DNA of 64,000 nt from NCBI GenBank assembly GCA_008828725.1, contig MEHQ01004215.1, positions 171,722-235,721 on the forward strand. Direction: 5' to 3'. Both the position numbers and the translations under genes were made by a program. The DNA comes from Saccharina japonica (lineage: Eukaryota > Sar > Phaeophyceae > Laminariales > Laminariaceae). The notes under the pieces were generated by a model. It was not told the origin of the DNA, did not search any database, and saw only the letters and a program-made list of their open reading frames with translations. Below, in pieces: positions 11,462 through 21,210 of the stretch; position 1 is the first letter of the stretch, and the number at the start of each line of letters is the position of its first letter.

Positions 11462-11818
11462 ATGGATGTACATACAGTAGTAGACGCCAAGACGGGGGGG
11501 GTGGTAGTGTCGGCTCGCTGGCCACATGTCGGACTGTTGGCTCGACTGTACCTGGGGATCGACACCACCAGTTGTCAAGCAGAAAGGAACAACTTATCTG
11601 CTCTTTCGGCAGTCGTTAGCCAACTGCGCACCTCCCTTGGGACTGACAAAATCGAAACGATGATGCTGCTCAAGCTCAACTCGCACTGGATCCCCGGGCT
11701 AGCGAAAGTTCTCCAGGATGTAGCGGCGTTAAAGGCTAACTGCGACGTGGAGGCTGCCGCATCGGTCACTGTTCAAAACGCTGCGGCTGGCAAGGTTATT
11801 TCTGTGGACGAAGCATGA
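11462..11818 (+). pseudogene. hAT transposase C-terminal dimerisation-domain fragment
   Basis: A 118-codon frame. Residues 24-70 read ARWPHVGLLARLYLGI, TSCQAERN, then a SALS..VSQLRTSLG.DKIE stretch and LKLNSHWIP. This is the order and spacing of the hATC dimerisation region: W-P-LAR-YL-I-TS--SER--S----V---R--L---K----LN. The Ser-Glu-Arg motif appears as AER. Everything upstream (zinc finger, RNase-H-like catalytic core) is missing, replaced by AT-rich and CCGTCCC repeats. The fragment lies between the left array and the nested element. It is a remnant of the element's own transposase, not an active gene. The domain call is confident; the exact family is not. Confidence 0.8.
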
Positions 11819-11910
11819 TGAGGATTGCTCTGTACTATTATGTAAATATATACGAGTTCGTAGCGTAATTTGTAAATTGCAAGGTAATTCGGTGTGATTT
11901 CGCCGTGCCG

Positions 11911-12616
11911 CAAGGGCGCACAAAAAAAAGGTTTTCGACACCACACACCCCAAACTTTATTTTGGACCTCTCAAGGGGGGAGGGGGGGTACGACAGACCC
12001 ATCCCCCCCCTCATAACGCCACACAATCTCCTATATAAAACATCCCTATACTAAATCCTATATAATACCATGGGGGGCACAGCCTAGGGGGGTACTACAG
12101 TCCATGCAGCCCCCTAAGAGCGGACAGGCGCCGACCGTAGAACAGACAGAGAGAGGGAGAGAGTGATCACGATGAGCACTGTCTCCGTGGTGGAGGGAGC
12201 CCTATCCAAGGCCTCCTTCGCAAAGAAGCCTCGTTGCTTGAGGCCTATCAGCGGCGTCAAAGCTCACGTCAACGACCCCATGCACTAACGTACCCCTGAC
12301 GTGCAAGTTTTGCAGCCCTGCAGAGTGGGTGTGGAAATACTGCATGTCCCATCACGTAGAAGGGCAGCATTCCACTTCGTTGGCTCTGAACAAAGCAGAC
12401 CCCAACACTGCGAGATTCGAAAGCAGCTTTGACGTAAGCAAGACAGAGAAGGAGGCGGTGGCGAAAAGGATGCCAACGGGCAAGGCTACCAGAGCCCCCG
12501 TAGCACGCCGAACGGTCTCCCAGCAGAAGAGTAAGGGTTCCATAGCCCCCGCAGCACGCCGTAAGGTCTCACAGCACGACGGGGGGTCAGATGGGTCAGA
12601 CGACTCAGAGGAGGAG

Positions 12617-12649
<33 letters not shown>

Positions 12650-13301
12650 TCAGAAGAGGAGTCAGAAGAGGAGAGGGACGGGGGGGGGCGGTAGGAGGAA
12701 GAGCAGTCGGAAGAGAAGAGGGACGGGGGGGGAGGGGAGGAGTAAGAGGAAGACGACAAGGACGACCGCAAGGATGAGAACGAAGACGAACGGCCGGGGG
12801 GACGAAGGGAAGGGGGTGAAGGAGAGGAAGGGGGGAGCAAGAGGGGACGGGCGGGGAGTAGCAGCAACGGTAGCGAGACACCGGGCGAGAACGTGGGAGA
12901 ACCCGTGCGCAAGAGTAGGCGGGGAAGAACGATCACGCAAAGCGCTCGCCAGAAAGATCTTGGCAGTCTTCGATGATTACATTTGTACGATCATTACGTT
13001 CCTCGTCGTGGAGTGTTTTCCAGGCCATTTGACTCAATCAAGCACGATGGCTTGTTTTCGTGACTGAAATATTAAAATCTTTGTTGCTGTTGTCTAGGCA
13101 CACCTTGGTGGGGGGTTGTATCCAAGCAATGTTCTATCTCTTAATCAAGTACCTTGAAAGACCTTTTTGTGTGAGAGTTGGTGAGAGGGGAAAAGCCAAG
13201 AAATTCACCAAAAAGGAAAAAAAAAAAAAAAAAATCGGCCCTCCGGGGGGGGAGGGGGGGGGTAGTGTGGTGTGCGGGAGAACTTTTTTTGTGCGCCCTT
13301 G
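11911..13301 (+). mobile_element. 1.39-kb TIR element with 7-bp target duplication
   Basis: The ends are CAAGGGCGCACAAAAAA and its inverted copy ending CCCTTG. The inverted repeat extends imperfectly for about 40 bases to an ACACCACAC motif. The flanks are CGTGCCG at 11904-11910 and CGTGCCG at 13302-13308, an exact 7-bp direct repeat. G-runs sit just inside both ends. It lies inside the hAT-like element, so it is younger. It carries a broken C2H2/acidic reading frame and no recognisable transposase. A 303-bp relative with the same ends is at 17662-17964. The superfamily is unassigned: hAT normally makes 8 bp, and Dada-type elements 6-7. Confidence 0.75.
12173..12976 (+). pseudogene. Broken C2H2 zinc-finger/acidic protein of the nested element
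   Basis: An ATG at 12173 opens a 38-codon frame ending at 12287. The adjacent frame is open from 12242 and encodes CKFC followed by HHVEGQH, a C-x2-C-x12-H-x5-H zinc finger of C2H2 spacing. Two repeats rich in basic residues follow (both with RRTVSQ or RRKVSQ), then a Ser-Asp-Glu tract of more than 20 acidic residues. The acidic frame is cut by TAG at 12692 and TAA at 12743 but stays in register to a final stop at 12974-12976. So at least one frameshift and two nonsense changes separate this from a full protein. A DNA-binding accessory or transposase-like role is inferred from position only. Confidence 0.6.
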
Positions 13302-13436
13302 CGTGCCGGTATATAATTTATTATGGGAATACGCATTTCAAGATGGCTTTCTGTTTACGTACGATTCGTACGAGTGTTTCTTTTCTTTTGTTCCTCTGGA
13401 GCAACAACAACTGTTCTGATCCAATGATCCCGTGCC

Positions 13437-13800
13437 GTCTCTTCCCGCCGTCAAGAAAAATATTTACCGTCCCGTCCCGTCGTGAAAAATTATTTTTACC
13501 GTCCCGTCCCGTCGTGAAAAAGTTTTTTACCGTCCCGTCCCGTCGTGAAAAATTATATTTACCGTCCCGTCCCGTCGTGGAAAAACAATCCGTTGAATTT
13601 TACCGTCCCGTCCCGTCGTGAAAATCTACCCCGTTGAAATTACCGTCCCGTCCCGTTGAGAAATTGTACACCAACCGTCCCGTCCCGTCCCGTCTCAAAA
13701 ACCTGTTTGGTCGTCATTTTACCGTCCCGTCCCGTCCCGTCTTCATTTTTTTTCCCGCCAAACAAGTAAAAACAGTACCGTCCCGTCCCGTCTCGATTAT
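13437..13800 (+). repeat. Right subterminal array of CCGTCCCGTCCCGTC motifs
   Basis: About ten copies, most followed by GTGAAAA, spaced by 30-40 bases and reaching the right terminal repeat of the hAT-like element. The unit is the same as in the left array. Confidence 0.8.
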
Positions 13801-13849
13801 CGAGTACCGTGATGAGCCTTGTTATTTTCACAGTTGTTTCCATCATATT

Positions 13850-14335
13850 TTTGAAGCCGTTATGTGCATGGGGTACGGGTTCATTTTTTGCTTTGTCCAG
13901 CGACGCCCCCTGCCCCCCTTGCTGTCTGTGGTTCCTGCAGGTGCTGTTGGTTTGGTCGTCGCATACTTCTCTCTCTCCAGTGGGGGTTCTATCTCAGGTG
14001 AGGCATGTGTGTAATGGGGTTTACTGGAACAGTATGTCATCACATCCACACCTTGATTGTTTACGTACGAGGTTATCAAAGCATTTGAGAGGAGTTGCTC
14101 AGCATGCGGTCCCAGTTAGACTTCTTCGACTTTGGCTGACCGACTCCGTCTCCTTGCGACTTCATTCAAGCAGCAATACACGGGATGAGGCAACCCTTGG
14201 TTCACGCATGGGGTATGTAGACTAGGCGGGGCGCGGGTCGGGGCTACGCCCCAACCTACCGCCCGCCGCCCCGCCCCGCCTGTCTGTAAAGTTCGGCGAT
14301 ATCAATCATAGCACTTACAAGGTTCCCCTCCGGGA
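13850..14335 (-). repeat. E1 repeat fragment, inverted
   Basis: The reverse complement matches 9150-9600 throughout: the GC-rich CGGGGC...GCCCC hairpin region at 14225-14280, a CCTTGGTTCACGCA stretch, and the tail with CTCAGGTGAG. With 10695-10903 it gives inverted E1 fragments on the two sides of the hAT-like element. Confidence 0.75.
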
Positions 14336-14380
14336 CGTGCCTAGGGGAGTGGCGCAAGGACGAATCGAAAACCTACTACA
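14310..14380 (-). repeat. Short dispersed repeat, inverted partner at 62330-62400
   Basis: The reverse complement shares CTTGCGCCACTCCC, GGCACGTCCCGGAGGGG and AACCTTGTAA with 62330-62400. Each copy abuts another repeat (E1 here, a LINE 3' end there). Confidence 0.6.
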
Positions 14381-14399
14381 ACAGCATGCGATATTAAAG

Positions 14400-14875
14400 C
14401 ATACGCATATCATATTGTATTCAATTCGTAGTACATAAATACGACGCTATGAAATATCTGGTACTACTACTGTTCATAAATAAATGTAGACCTTTTTAGA
14501 GCTGCACCTGTATTTTAGGCGATAAAAAACATACTCGGAAATATGGTGGAACCGTTAGTACGATTGACTCTGTTAGAGATCCCGCCAAACGTATTCGCCA
14601 ATATTTCTTTGTTGTGGAGCTCAAGCGAAGGAAAGCCCATCCCGCACATAACCGAGGACTCCCGGCAAAAAAATGTTTGAAAATACTCCAAGCGTGATAC
14701 GCTGCACATACATGCACGCATGACACACGGCACACACCGTATACGCACGCACACGTGACACATGTATGTACACGGGTGGTGGGATAATATTTGCAGAAGA
14801 AGTAGAAAAGGATGCACCGAAGAAAGGGCTGGAACTCTCGACAACACCTGCCTAAGAAACCCACTTGGTTTTGTT
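14400..14875. other. No gene seen
   Basis: Two overlapping minus-strand frames of about 120-150 codons (14496-14864, 14515-14970) lie over CA/CGCA-rich simple sequence near 14700-14770. They show no domain and probably open by chance. Confidence 0.4.
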
Positions 14876-14879
14876 ACGT

Positions 14880-14995
14880 ACAATACAAAACAAATAGGGG
14901 GAAAAAGAAGTAAAAAAGGGTAAGCATCGCCAAGGATCGAACTCAATCCTTCAACTTTGAAATCGGACACATTGACCGTTTGACTATGTTTTCAA
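14880..14995 (-). repeat. SINE-like unit, copy 1
   Basis: On the minus strand: an A-box-like TAGTCAAACGGTCAATGTG, a B-box GAGTTCGATCC, then a T/C-rich stretch and TTGTTTTGTATTGTACGTAAC. The same order occurs at 60735-60885. The tRNA-like head does not fold as a cloverleaf. A tRNA-derived SINE family is the best reading. Confidence 0.5.
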
Positions 14996-15479
14996 AGATA
15001 CAATTTCCTTGTACTGGTACAGCAGTATTATTTGTCGTTTCGCGCCAGAGGCACACGACAGGTCGCACACCGCACATACATAATGCAGGCACAGCAGCAA
15101 GCACCAGCAGCAGAAGCCTGATGACGCATGCAAGCCTGCATAAAGCAGCCACTATTATATACCTAATAACCACAGCAGTATACGGTGGACCCGCCACAGG
15201 CACGTCTGCTACTTGTGCTTCTAGCCGGGGCTGTGGCGTTGTTCGTATTGTTGCATGGTGTTTGATGTCTCGTGGATTTCTGGAGTGAGCTTCGGGGAAC
15301 AACAAAAAATCCCGGAAAATATAAGGACAGCAGTAGTTGAGGTACTCCTATTTTTTCAAAGCGGTCATTACATTTCCGGTCATAGTAAGCGTGGGTCTGT
15401 CACACATAGCAGCAGAACAGAAAAAGGTACGTAGATAGATGGTGAGGATTCTAGACCGCAGGTTCCTCCGATGGACACA

Positions 15480-15930
15480 GCTAGCCACAGCAATACAGCG
15501 CAGATGGATGTGCCACTCACGCACGATGTTCCCCTACTACTGGTGTGGGCGGCAACGCTGTAACGCCGTGCCCTGTGCATGTTGTCTGTTGTCTATCTGG
15601 TACGAGTACATGTTTCTGGCCCGTGTGCATGTGAGAGAGCAAAAAACAGACAAAATCTCAAACAAAAAGAACGTTATTATTTACTGGCACGTACGTACAA
15701 AACACGGCCTCATGCAGAAAACCCGGGAAATCGGCTTATCCCGCGGGAAAAAAAACTTCGAGCGCCCGCCACGTGAGCCACAGAGCTCGGATCGAGCCCA
15801 AACCTCGACCAATGTGTCCGGCCGGGCCTCCCGTGTCGGGGTACTTAGCGTTTTGCCGAAAAGCGCTCGCGCGGAGAGAAAAGTTGCGAAAAGTGCGAAA
15901 ATTTCACAAACATAACTATACATATTCTGT
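15480..15930 (+). repeat. Interspersed repeat with inverted partner at 59800-60250
   Basis: Nearly colinear with the reverse complement of 59800-60250. The most conserved part (15765-15915) is open in two frames in both copies (for example NFERPPREPQSSDRAQ on plus here and on minus there). Openness in both frames points to DNA-level conservation by recent common origin rather than to one protein. A coding origin cannot be excluded. Confidence 0.65.
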
Positions 15931-15934
15931 CCGC

Positions 15935-16390
15935 AATCAAATCGTATGATAGAACTCTAAGTACTGCTGCTGCTGAACCTACTGTTGTGTATCATCTGTG
16001 ACTTGGTAGAGTCCACCTCCTTTGTCCCGGTGCAGTTTGTGCTCAAAGAAAAATAACTAGTGCCGTGCCTGTGTGTGCTGCTGCTGCTGCTGTTGGAGTA
16101 GAATACGTATGACGCACTGAGCTACATGGCGCTTTCATCCAAGCGATAACACATGCGTAGAGCGAGGCAAGCCTTGACTCGCTCACGGAGTTTATCAGCT
16201 GGGCGAAGGGCGCCCGCCCCGCTCCCTACCGTAAAGACTGTGAAGTGTGGCGACAAGTACTCGTCTTCTTGCTCTGGTACGGCTGTACGTAGTGCGTTCA
16301 ATTCCCAATCAATCATAAATAGTCCTTGTCTGTATGTCAGCAGTATGATGTCGAGCGGTGTAACTTGCTTGCTGTGTCGTTTCATTTGCC
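15935..16390 (-). repeat. E1 repeat fragment, inverted
   Basis: The reverse complement matches 8440-9140 but with one CAG unit instead of three. An 87-codon minus-strand frame here (DIILLTY...EDEYLSP) mirrors the frame in the longer copy. It is joined directly to the LINE 3' end at 16396. Confidence 0.7.
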
Positions 16391-16395
16391 AAGAT

Positions 16396-17105
16396 AGTGT
16401 GTGTGTTCTTCACATTAAACCTTCCTTTCTACCCGTCGACATCCAGCACACCCAGTGTCCGTGCCGATTCTTCATCCTAAAAAGGTACCGGTTCTTCTGT
16501 GGTCACAAAACTACGACACAGAGATACTACGCTCAGTGCAGTAAGCAGAGCAGACAATGAAATGCCATATACGACAGGCAAGACCTACCCTGCTAGCAAT
16601 CCAGGTGCATGCAAGAGGAAAAAAGCGAAAAAAGAAAAAAAGCGAATAGGAAATAATAATAAAAAGTAAATATACTGAAGCAAATCAACAATCAAGCAAC
16701 CAAACAAAAGCATGACAAAATAAAAGAAAGTGTCGTGCTTCTCCCAGAGGAGATGCGACATCCAATAAAAAACCAAATGGAATGAAACGAAATGAAATGG
16801 ACCGAAAACAGCGCCAACAGAGCAAGACTAAGAACGACAGGAAAGGACAGCCAGCCGGAGCACACCAAAAGCACCTTCCAGCCAGCCGAGGCAGGTTTGT
16901 GCCCGTAGCACAGGCAGATTCTACCAGCTAGTCGGTCTGGTACCTATTATGTTTGCCGTCTCTTTCCTGCTTCCGTCCGCCGTGGTTTCCCTACGAACCC
17001 CCTCACCCTCCGTCTCCAATCCCCTGGGCGCCACCCGTACAACGGATACGTGACACTTTCTACTCAGTTACGTTTCGTTCTCGTGTAACACGCGAGAGTC
17101 CGGCA
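16396..17105 (-). mobile_element. 5'-truncated LINE, copy L1
   Basis: Colinear with 48207-48918 (same strand). Its 16930-17105 end matches the C-terminal coding end of the LINE frame at 49404-49560 (the shared genomic stretch around GTCGGTCTGGTACC and the Ser/Arg/Glu-rich tail). The rest is 3' untranslated sequence, A-rich on the plus strand, ending in an ACACACAC-like tail at about 16396. Only the last few dozen codons remain, so it is a dead-on-arrival insertion. Confidence 0.7.
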
Positions 17106-17661
17106 GGAGTATTCCTACACGTGCAGACGAAGCAAAACCACTCATAATATAATTCGGTATAAGTGTCGTTAGGAACCCGTGCAGCAAGATATTTGTAGAT
17201 TTCTGCAACTCGTGTGCGTTCGTGGGTTGCTGACAGTATACTAAGCGAGCGGTGTCCGCAGTACACTACCGGCCCTCACATAAGAAAGTGCCCCACAAAA
17301 AACTCATCCTAAACATTTCGGGGGAAATAAGAAAGTCGACAGCTATTATACTGACGTTAGTGTGGGACACACCCCTTTTTCAAATAAGAAAGGCAGCCTA
17401 TGCCCGATTTCTGGTTTCTTATGAACGGGCCGGTACTGTACGTACGATATTTGTTTGACGTACTCCCGTGGGGTACTACGAGTACAGCTTACTGCTGTTG
17501 TACTATAAACAACATACCGACGCAAAAACACCACACGATTGGGGTTTGCGCGCGGGTTTAATGCGCATATTATCGTCTGGCGACACACCGCACTTAAGTG
17601 ACCCCCACCGTTACTGGAACCAAACAATATTCGCCGTGTGACGGCTTTTTTTTTGCTGCCC

Positions 17662-17964
17662 CAAGGGCGTAAAAAAAAGAAGAGAAAACGACACCACACT
17701 TGTAGGAAGGTCAGAATGAAAAACAACCTGGATCGCTGTGATCACAGGACGAAATGAGCGAAAACCATTGTTTTTTCGTTTTTTGTTCCCTTTTTCAACT
17801 TGGTTTTAGAGACCCCCCCTATTTTTGTTTTCGCTGGTGGGGGGGGGTAATTAACAAACAGTTGACTTATTGTTTTCCGGGATGACAACGGACCGGTTCT
17901 TCCCTCCGATGTAGGGGGGGGGGGGTAGTATGGTATCTGGGACTCAGATCCGCGCATACCCTTG
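17662..17964 (+). mobile_element. 303-bp MITE of the CAAGGG family, 7-bp duplication
   Basis: The left end is CAAGGGCGTAAAAAAAAG and the right end is ...GCATACCCTTG. The flanks are GCTGCCC at 17655-17661 and GCTGCCC at 17965-17971. An ACGACACCACAC motif follows the left end and poly-G precedes the right end, as in the 1.39-kb element at 11911. Arm A gives the empty site: near 6640 (minus strand) it reads TTTTTGTGCCCCTCTGTTAT, with one copy of the target and no insertion. The element is non-coding. Confidence 0.8.
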
Positions 17965-17970
17965 GCTGCC

Positions 17971-18460
17971 CCCCTGTTATACTGTCGACTACTGCTATAC
18001 TATCACACCAGAGTCCAACATTACCGATTTGTACTTGTATCGCGCTCAGGGGTTATTTGTGCGGCACGTAGGTGCGCATGCTGTATCGTCTTCTGGCGAC
18101 CCACGGAACCTAAGTGGTACCACAACTGTGATTGAAAACAAACGCAACGCGGTGCGCGGTACCTACACTATACATTAATAGTTTCAGTACTAAGAGTACG
18201 TGCGTTTGCCTATCTCTCCAGCTGCCGGCTACCTTCCAGAGCGTGTTTTTCAGCGGGCGAAATCCGGTCTCGTGGCAACTGGCGGACGCTACGGGTCCGC
18301 TCAGTCCGCACGCACGCGTTCCGTACGCGGCCCCAGACAGGAAATAGACTCTACTTGTCGACCTCTGAGGGTTTTTGTCGCCATCTGTAACTCGTGCCTA
18401 GCGATTTCAAATGGTTCTTTGGGTAATGTGTTCTCTAACATCACATCGCCTTAAGGGCGA
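17971..18460 (+). pseudogene. Arm B copy of the 213-codon block, broken
   Basis: Plus-strand frames 17930-18178 and 18200-18454 align with successive parts of the minus-strand frame at 6032-6673 (SNITD, YRAQGL, then TGGRY, TRSVRGPRQE). The first part ends in a stop and the second is in another frame. The first codons of the 17930 frame lie in the MITE. Unidentified family. Confidence 0.4.
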
Positions 18461-18741
18461 TGGCTACAACGCCCTCGCGAGGATGTGAGGGGCGTGATAG
18501 TGTCTGTTCTGCGACAGGAATCACGGCCCCGCCAGAAATAAGCCACTTTTGACCAATGCCAAGGTAGAAGTAGCGCCGTACTTTGTTCTCCCCACACATG
18601 AGTGGCTCAATATATTTATCATAACATTACTTTGAAATAAGTTGTATGCGCAATCAGGCCAACATTTATATGCGCTATATACAGCTCGGCATAAAAATAA
18701 ACATATTTGTAGAAATATCATACTAACTAACCGGTAATTGC

Positions 18742-19059
18742 TCATTTGGGGTGCTCAACAAAACTGAAAAATGCTGACAGAAAACGTGCGACCCCTTCCG
18801 TGGGGTGAGTCTTCGTGCGAATTCCCTGACATATCATGACAGGTTTTGATTCTGTTGTTTTGGCCGCAGCAAGAGGTTTAGCTGACAAGTACCAGCAATA
18901 CTCGGGGTAGAGACCACGCCCGCAGCTCATCCCACAAGGGATGTTGATGTGAGGTGTACTACGCCCTGCTATTTCTGCGTAGCTGTATGGGTCGGCGTAC
19001 CCAATTTGTTTGGCCTTATGATCTACGGAGGTTTCAGGTAGTGCCCGCGGTTTCCACAC
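18742..19059 (-). pseudogene. 105-codon frame, arm B copy of MWKPR block
   Basis: Starts at GTG where arm A has ATG, and reads WKPR, DPYSYAE, SCGRGLYPEYCWYLS, AARFL-like and FVEHPK near the end. It is the intact-length version of the frameshifted copy at 3781-4114. The duplication is flanked by similar DNA on both sides. Several Cys and Tyr residues are present, with no recognised domain. Differences between the arms are often amino-acid changing, which argues against strong selection. Confidence 0.35.
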
Positions 19060-19594
19060 AAAACCTTTTCTGTTATATGCGAAGTTGAATTTCGTATTCG
19101 TAGGGATATCGTTTTAATGATTTATCACTCACTAGGAGAAAGCGGAGCTATATACAGAAGGTGCGGTGTGACACTGTCATCCCGCATGCAGCATATTATC
19201 AGCTGCCGGTAGATTCAGAGAGCGGGGTGTTAGTCTTCACGGAAAGGTCAGGACCCTGTCATGCTGATGTGTGTACCGCTGGGTGGAACTACGTACGTGT
19301 GGTATGATACATACGCTTCATCTGTACTGGAACGTTCCACGTATTTTGAAACCTCAATAGATGGAATTACATTATACAAATGACAACCGACACTGTGCGA
19401 GTACTAGCAGAACAAGTAGTACGCAAACCCCGCCGCCAAGAAGAATCTTCAGTCCACTACATCATAAATAGTGGACCTTCTCTCATTTCCGACCGGCGTA
19501 CTTTAAGTGCGCCCAGTACAGCAATACATATGAACAGCATTGAACCTTGACATATTGCCCACATTATATATACCTCTAGGTCCCCCCCCCTTAT

Positions 19595-20112
19595 CACTAT
19601 ACTATATATTTATAAGTTGGGTTGGGGACGGTTGTCGACGACGCTGTAAAACTTGCCTCTCACTGCGCGAGCTAGACAACCAGGGCACTGTTTTGTTATT
19701 TGTTTGCGGTCACCAACGCTGGCGGTCTTGCTAGATCATGTGTGCGGGGTTGAGAGCATCAACTCCGCACGATGGGAATGATCGTATCACGTAGTGTGTA
19801 TATGGTAAGGCACCCGGAGGCAGATACATAAAAATATTCATTGCTGTCTGTAGAAGTGGCCACACCAGAAATAAAACCAATTCGTTACAGGCTGTCGTCC
19901 ATATGCAAGTCTGCGTCAGAGGCGGTTCTTAGCAGGGTGCAACTCACCCTCCATGCGACTCTCCCAATACCTCACGGTGCTTCGCGCTTGGTGTAAGCGA
20001 TGTCTGCCTGGTTGGTGAAAATCCAACCTTCTCCGGTCCGGCATTGTAGGGATGCCAGGGTCTATGGTCATACGACTACGGGCGTGCACGATATGAGTAC
20101 CCCCCCCCCCCT
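19595..20112 (+). mobile_element. Element C, copy 2
   Basis: Matches 6780-7330 in the same orientation: an AT-rich start, GACGCTGTAAAAC, GAGCTAGACAACCAGGG, CACACCAGAAAT, GGTTCTTAGCAG, CTCACCCTCCAT and a terminal poly-C. Poly-C/CTTAT occurs on both sides (about 19582 and 20101). It is absent from arm A at the matching place. Confidence 0.5.
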
Positions 20113-20114
20113 AC

Positions 20115-20845
20115 CCCCTTATGGTCATACGACCATGGCCATGAATGAAAATGAAGTACGCCCCCTGCCCTACGCTGCCGATAGCAATTTTCTCTAACAC
20201 GTGGTTAAAGTATAGCACGAAACGAGCAGATCCTAGATCCGACTATGTTTTACATTGTTGTTTTGACACAACTGGGTTGTCTCTGTCAGTGTATACACAA
20301 ATTTACGTCCTAACTCTATTGTCTGGTTCCGTTCGGATCAGCTGACCGTGCTACCCACGCCACAGAGCGACTGTGCAATGCCTCGCTATTGTTTTATGTG
20401 CTTAGCTTTGAGCATTTTCACCTTTTGGCATTCGGTAGGGCCTCAGTCGTTCGTTGCGACCTCCATCTTTCATCACAATGCTGCTTTCTTCGTGGGTATG
20501 ACTGTAAACGGCGACCGTTGACAACCCAGGCAACCAGCAAAGTACCCCAGTACCCCGTACATATGTGTGTTCAATACTTGACCGTATATCGTACATTAAG
20601 TGGTAAAGGCAGCAATCACTCTACATGTCCCTATAGAGAATGTGTTAATAACCCGCACAGCTATTGACATTGATGATGAATGCCGCTTCGCAGGTACGCT
20701 GCTGCATAGGAATCATCCAACGTGGTGACCGTTGGCCGTCCAGTCCGCCGGTTGAGCCCCTTGTCGTTTATATTTCGCGGTTAAGCACGTAAATTGCCAG
20801 GTATAGGGTACTTATGTGTATGTATGTATGTAGTAAGTATATATA
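20115..20845. other. No gene seen
   Basis: A 92-codon frame at 20389-20667 shows no domain. A 40-base GC-rich motif near 20735 (GGCCGTCCAGTCCGCCGG) resembles one at 5871-5895 in arm A's insertion. Confidence 0.35.
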
Positions 20846-20849
20846 TTGT

Positions 20850-21210
20850 TTGAGACTTCGGCAATGTCTTATCTCCCAGCCGGTAGTCTTTTCTCTTGCG
20901 CTAGTCGCGCGGGGCACGCCGGAGACCCGCGTTTTCATATACCTCAAATATGGGCCACGGCCAATGTCCGTGGCGTATTCTCAGTGTGTTCGAAGTATAG
21001 GAAACTGGCAAGTAACTTGTTTAACTGTCTCATTCTCGAAGTCCGTTAATATCGCGCCGATCCTCTCAAACGATCTGAGCTGAGTGTGGTGTACTTTACG
21101 ACATATGCGGGACGTGCCAAAATGCGAACGGTGATCGTGACCTGCCTTCTCATCAAGATCGGACACAAACACACTGTACTTCACAATAATATCTGGCCTG
21201 ACAATCGCCA
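20850..21210 (+). pseudogene. Arm B copy of the AGRAKM block
   Basis: Aligned with minus-strand 2800-2431. Frame 20846-21049 ends in an in-frame stop, and the similarity continues in the same frame beyond it (YAGRAKM, HNNI). Confidence 0.35.

Larger units (their letters stand above)
10912..13821 (+). mobile_element. hAT-like DNA transposon, decayed, with nested insertion
   Basis: Terminal inverted repeats are CAAGGCTTATCACGGTA at 10912 and the complement of CAAGGCTCATCACGGTA ending at 13821 (one mismatch in 17). They begin with the CA-G signature common in hAT elements. The flanks TTCATTTT and TTATTTTC share most of an 8-bp duplication if one base was lost. Inside each end are arrays of CCGTCCCGTCCCGTC, like the subterminal repeats that hAT transposases bind. 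A fragment of the transposase dimerisation domain lies at 11462-11818. A different element (11911-13301) is nested. Without it the hAT is about 1.5 kb, so it is internally deleted and cannot encode a full transposase. Confidence 0.7.

Noticed and set aside
12352-12936. 194-codon Ser/Pro-rich minus-strand frame, and the Arg/Lys-rich plus-strand frame at 12591-13067
   Set aside because: Both are other-frame readings of the GAG/GAA-rich acidic tract. The zinc finger and acidic register define the real frame.
14880-14995. Functional tRNA gene
   Set aside because: B-box and A-box-like words are present, but the acceptor and T stems do not pair and no anticodon arm forms.
15439-15915. Conserved protein shared with 59811-60392
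   Set aside because: Similarity is equally open in two frames and opposite strands, so DNA-level repeat identity explains it.
17742-17957. 71-codon minus-strand frame with Pro runs
   Set aside because: It lies within the 303-bp MITE and is a translation of its G/C runs.
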